A stretch of 9,371 nucleotides of DNA from contig QIAI01000173.1 of NCBI GenBank assembly GCA_003224995.1, positions 1-9,371 on the forward strand, given 5' to 3'. Within the stretch, counting starts at the first letter, position 1. Each line of letters opens with the position of its first letter. Below are positions 6,558 through 9,371 of the stretch, in pieces. This stretch comes from Acidobacteriota bacterium. Lineage in GTDB: Bacteria > Acidobacteriota > Terriglobia > Terriglobales > Acidobacteriaceae. The translations under genes were made by a program, and so were the position numbers. The notes below the pieces were generated by a model. The model worked only from the letters and a program-made list of their open reading frames with translations. It ran no database searches and was not told the DNA's origin.

Positions 6558-8029
6558 TGTTTCCTCCCGACGGAGCGCGGCTGTAAGGCGCTCACGGATT
6601 GGTTGAGTGGTTGAGAGACTGCGCCTTGATCACGGCGCGCCCCCGCAAGACCATAAAGAGTGACTCCATGAGCCGGCACGCTTACAGAAAGGGAAGTAGC
6701 AGTACCCAGATCACGTTGCTCCCATAGATCCCGAAGTTGGTAGCGGGATCCGCTAAACCCCAACTGATGCCAGGAATATTGCAGGCTCGTGGTTTGTTCG
6801 GTGAGATTAAAGAAAGCCAGGTACTGCAGGTCAGCGGTCGCAGCATTCGCCGTCCACACCACTACCTTTTCAGTCGTAAGCACTGCGCGCGCAGAAGTGG
6901 CGTGCTGGTCGATCGCAAGCACGTCGGCATTGGTCAGCAATGAAGTGGTCCACGCGTCGCTGGAAGGAAGGTTTCCGCCGATCATCAACGGCGATCTAAA
7001 TATGGACCACAGCGTCAGTAATGTGCGCTGCTCATCATGGGTCAGGCGCGTCCATCGCGGTTTTCCCCAGCCGGGTGCTGGCCCAAGATAGCCGATGGGG
7101 AGCATGTCGGCATCGGGCCAGTGTCCTGGTTGGGAATACTGCGCCCATTGCGCAATGCGAGGAAACTGGTCTCCAAGGCCCTGCGGATAGTCCACCGTAC
7201 TATGCCAGAGATCCCAGACATCGTCAGAGATACGCCACATCTGCGCGTATTCCCTCATTTCGGGAACCTTGTCGAGGGGCGCCGCTCCCGGCGACAGGCT
7301 GAGAACAATCGCACGGCCAGTCTTGCGCAGCGCGGAACTCAGCATGCGAATGTCATCCGACTTATAGGGACGGCTACTGATGCAGTCTGCCTTGATCAGA
7401 TCTACGTCCCAACCCGCGTAGAGCCGGGCGATTGAATCGTAATAAGCCTGCGCCGCGGGTTGAGTAGCGTTCGTTCCATAATTATCCGGGTTCCACGGAC
7501 AGGTCTCATTCGTATTTGCGGCGTCGCCCGCGCGAAAAGGGCTGCCTTCAATCGGAAGATTTTTGTCGACCGCAAGTTTCGGAATACCCCGCAGGATATG
7601 AATGCCGAACTTCAATCCGAGGGAATGTATGTATTCGGCGAGCGGCTTGAACCCTGCACCCTGCGCGGCAGAAGGGAAGCGATTTACTGGAGGAGTGTAC
7701 CGTCCATGTTCGTCAAGACTGAATTGTGCCTTCGCGGAATTGCCCGAGGGTGAGGGATCCAGCACAAACCATTCCATGTCGACCACCACGTATTCCCAGC
7801 CAGAAGACTTGAGGTGGTCGGCCATCCAGCGCGCGTTTGTCTTGACCTGTTCTTCGTTAACCGTGGTTCCGTAGGAATCCCAGCTATTCCATCCCATGGG
7901 AGGAGTTTTCGCCAGCGGCGTACCGCGGTCGGAGGAGGACTGCGGTGTGGCATAGTTCGTTATGAATGCAGTCGCAAGCAAAAGACCAGTTACGAGCGCA
8001 CCGCAACGACCGCCTCCCAGGTTATTCAT
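6554..8029 (-). CDS. GH27 glycosidase: alpha-galactosidase or beta-L-arabinopyranosidase, exported
   Basis: A complete 491-residue GH27 protein. An N-terminal hydrophobic segment (about 10-25) indicates a signal peptide. The (beta/alpha)8 domain begins TPPMGWNSWDSYG (42-54), then GWEYVVVDMEWF (77-88), LGLKFGIHI (137-145), the nucleophile Asp215 in DLIKADC, MWRISDDVWDLW (264-275) with acid/base Asp270 by alignment to the GDI/DDI motif, and GHWPDADML (302-310). The beta-sandwich C-terminal domain follows LMIGGNLP. In alpha-galactosidases the YVNxDDCW motif carries two adjacent Asp; here it reads DMEW, so the second is Met85. That Asp contacts galactose O6, and its loss is known from GH27 beta-L-arabinopyranosidases. 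GGAGAG lies 11 bases before the ATG. It follows araB by 50 bases and overlaps galM by two bases. Confidence 0.92.
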   Translation of the reverse strand: MNNLGGGRCGALVTGLLLATAFITNYATPQSSSDRGTPLAKTPPMGWNSWDSYGTTVNEEQVKTNARWMADHLKSSGWEYVVVDMEWFVLDPSPSGNSAKAQFSLDEHGRYTPPVNRFPSAAQGAGFKPLAEYIHSLGLKFGIHILRGIPKLAVDKNLPIEGSPFRAGDAANTNETCPWNPDNYGTNATQPAAQAYYDSIARLYAGWDVDLIKADCISSRPYKSDDIRMLSSALRKTGRAIVLSLSPGAAPLDKVPEMREYAQMWRISDDVWDLWHSTVDYPQGLGDQFPRIAQWAQYSQPGHWPDADMLPIGYLGPAPGWGKPRWTRLTHDEQRTLLTLWSIFRSPLMIGGNLPSSDAWTTSLLTNADVLAIDQHATSARAVLTTEKVVVWTANAATADLQYLAFFNLTEQTTSLQYSWHQLGFSGSRYQLRDLWEQRDLGTATSLSVSVPAHGVTLYGLAGARRDQGAVSQPLNQSVSALQPRSVGRKH

Positions 8030-8079
8030 CGGATGCTGAACTCTCCAGCCATTCCCGGCAATGTCACTCCACCACGAAG

Positions 8080-9371
8080 TTAGGCAACCACCGGCGTTTT
8101 GTGGACTGCTTCCGCTACGCGAATCAAAGTGGGAAGCACAGTTGCCAATGGGTTCTTTCCCCGCTCACCCAGCGCAAAGTAGAGGTCGCGGTATAGCGGG
8201 TAAAGCTCGTTGTACACACGCTGGGCCTCTGTATCGGGTTGGTATACCTTGTGAGGTGGACAGATTTTGTCCTGCGCTTCTTCCACGGACTTGAATGTAC
8301 CCGCCGCCAGGAAAGCAAAAATCGCGGAGCCCAGGCTCACAACGCTTTTAGAGGGAACCAGCACCGGACGTCCGAGCACGTTGGCGTAAACGCGATTGAG
8401 AACGTCATTCTTTTGCGGAATGCCGCCGGCATTGATGACCCTCTTGATTTCGACTCCATGGCCCGCCATGCGATCCAGAATCACCCGCGTGTGGAAGGCC
8501 GTGCCTTCGATAGCGGCGAACAACTCGTCCTGGGCGGTGCTTTGCAGATTCCATCCAAAGGTTACGCCACGCAAGTTTGGATTCACCAGCACGGTGCGAT
8601 CCCCGTTGTCCCACGTAAGGCGGAGAAGGCCGGTTTGTCCGGGCAGATAGTTTTCCAGGCCCTTGCTCAACGTGGGAACGTCGCTGCCGGCCCGCGTGGC
8701 GATCGCGTTGAAGATGTCGCCAACGGCCGAGAGGCCCGCTTCAATGCCAGTGCGTTTCGGATGTACACTCCCCTCTACTACGCCGCACACTCCCGGCACC
8801 AGATTCACGGAAGGCGTGATGCCGATTATGCACGTGGAGGTCCCGACTACGTTCACCATGTCATCGGTGCGACACCCTGCCCCGACGGCGTCCCAGTGGG
8901 CATCGAAAGCACCGACCGGAATGGGAATGCCGGGCTTCAGCCCAAGCTGCTCGGCCCAATAGGGCGATAGCGTGCCCGCAATGGCATCGGAGGTCGCGTA
9001 TTCACTTTCAAGCTTGTCGCGCACTCCGGTCAGCAGCGGGTCGACTTTGGTAAGAAAGGATTCTGGGGGCAGGCCGCCCAAGGCAGCGTTCCAAAGCCAC
9101 TTGTGCCCCATTGCGCAGATACTACGCTTAACCTTTTTGGGATCGGTAATGCCACACAGCGTAGCTGCCACCATGTCGCAATGCTCGAAGGCGGAGGCGA
9201 ACTCCGAACGCTTTTCAGGGTTGTGACGCAGCCAGTGCAGGAGTTTGGAGAAGCCCCACTCGGAAGAGTACACGCCGCCGCACCACTGAATGGCCTCCAA
9301 CTTTTCACGTTGGGCGGTCTCGGTGATCTCTGCAGCTTCCCCTTTCGCGCGGTGATCACACCACAGGTAGT
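8080..9371 (-). CDS. araB: Ribulokinase (partial, 5' end beyond right edge)
   Basis: The C-terminal 429 residues of an FGGY-family kinase that phosphorylates L-ribulose to L-ribulose 5-phosphate in the cytoplasm, the second step of the isomerase route for L-arabinose. The frame is open to the window edge (first full codons read YLWCDHRAKGEAAEIT), so the TTG near 9300 is internal, not a start. Ribulokinase marks: LWCDHRA, GGVYSSEWGFSKLLHWLR, EHCDMVAATLCG, MGHKWLWN, the catalytic-base Asp in VGAFDAHWDAVGAG, VVGTSTCIIGI, VPGVCGVVEGSVHP, GIEAGLSAVGDIF, GLLRLTWDNGDRT, and INAGGIPQKN with LGSAIFAFLAAG in the ATP-binding C-terminal domain. These match AraB rather than xylulokinase or glycerol kinase. 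It is the first visible gene of the minus-strand operon; araA and araD are not in the window but may lie upstream. Confidence 0.94.
   Translation of the reverse strand, partial: YLWCDHRAKGEAAEITETAQREKLEAIQWCGGVYSSEWGFSKLLHWLRHNPEKRSEFASAFEHCDMVAATLCGITDPKKVKRSICAMGHKWLWNAALGGLPPESFLTKVDPLLTGVRDKLESEYATSDAIAGTLSPYWAEQLGLKPGIPIPVGAFDAHWDAVGAGCRTDDMVNVVGTSTCIIGITPSVNLVPGVCGVVEGSVHPKRTGIEAGLSAVGDIFNAIATRAGSDVPTLSKGLENYLPGQTGLLRLTWDNGDRTVLVNPNLRGVTFGWNLQSTAQDELFAAIEGTAFHTRVILDRMAGHGVEIKRVINAGGIPQKNDVLNRVYANVLGRPVLVPSKSVVSLGSAIFAFLAAGTFKSVEEAQDKICPPHKVYQPDTEAQRVYNELYPLYRDLYFALGERGKNPLATVLPTLIRVAEAVHKTPVVA

Noticed and set aside
1..9371. CRISPR arrays, tRNA/rRNA genes, insertion sequences or phage/defence modules
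   Set aside because: No repeat-spacer pattern, tRNA-like fold, transposase or integrase motif was seen; all long coding stretches belong to carbohydrate metabolism.

Overview
The window is a plant cell-wall arabinan/arabinoside utilisation locus. It comes from a Gram-negative soil-type bacterium, most likely an Acidobacteriota (Terriglobia-like). That assignment is an inference from moderate-to-high GC, exported glycosidases with Sec and Tat signals, and a ribulokinase and GH27 resembling those I know from that group. No rRNA or other phylogenetic marker is present.

Layout, left to right. (1) 1-1226, minus strand: the N-terminal 408 residues of an exported GH3 beta-xylosidase/alpha-L-arabinofuranosidase-type enzyme, running off the left edge. 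(2) 1227-1438: intergenic, with a small inverted repeat and a 9-bp direct repeat around a TATAAC box. (3) 1439-2464, minus: a complete LacI-family repressor. (4) 2465-2699: divergent control region with two LacI-type operator-like sites sharing GGTAAACG. (5) 2700-3761, plus: a secreted GH43 endo-arabinanase. (6) 3762-3840: convergent gap with weak terminator-like hairpins. (7) 9371 down to 3841, minus: an operon-like series in transcription order araB (ribulokinase, 5' end outside the window), a GH27 enzyme, a broken galM (aldose 1-epimerase) and a Tat-exported GH51 alpha-L-arabinofuranosidase.

How they would work together (inference from families). GH43 would cut alpha-1,5-arabinan outside the cell or in the periplasm. 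GH51 and GH3 would release L-arabinofuranose and xylose from oligomers and side chains, and GH27 would remove alpha-galactose or, as its active site hints, beta-L-arabinopyranose. GalM would speed anomer interconversion, and AraB would phosphorylate L-ribulose in the cytoplasm. The LacI protein probably senses an arabinose-derived ligand and controls itself and GH43. No transporter, araA or araD lies in the window.

The most notable observations are sequence lesions and specificity hints rather than a new system. galM carries a frame-shifting internal deletion. The GH51 gene appears to lack about two dozen codons immediately after its catalytic acid/base. GH27 has Met where alpha-galactosidases carry the Asp that holds galactose O6. 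The LacI operators fit the family consensus well.
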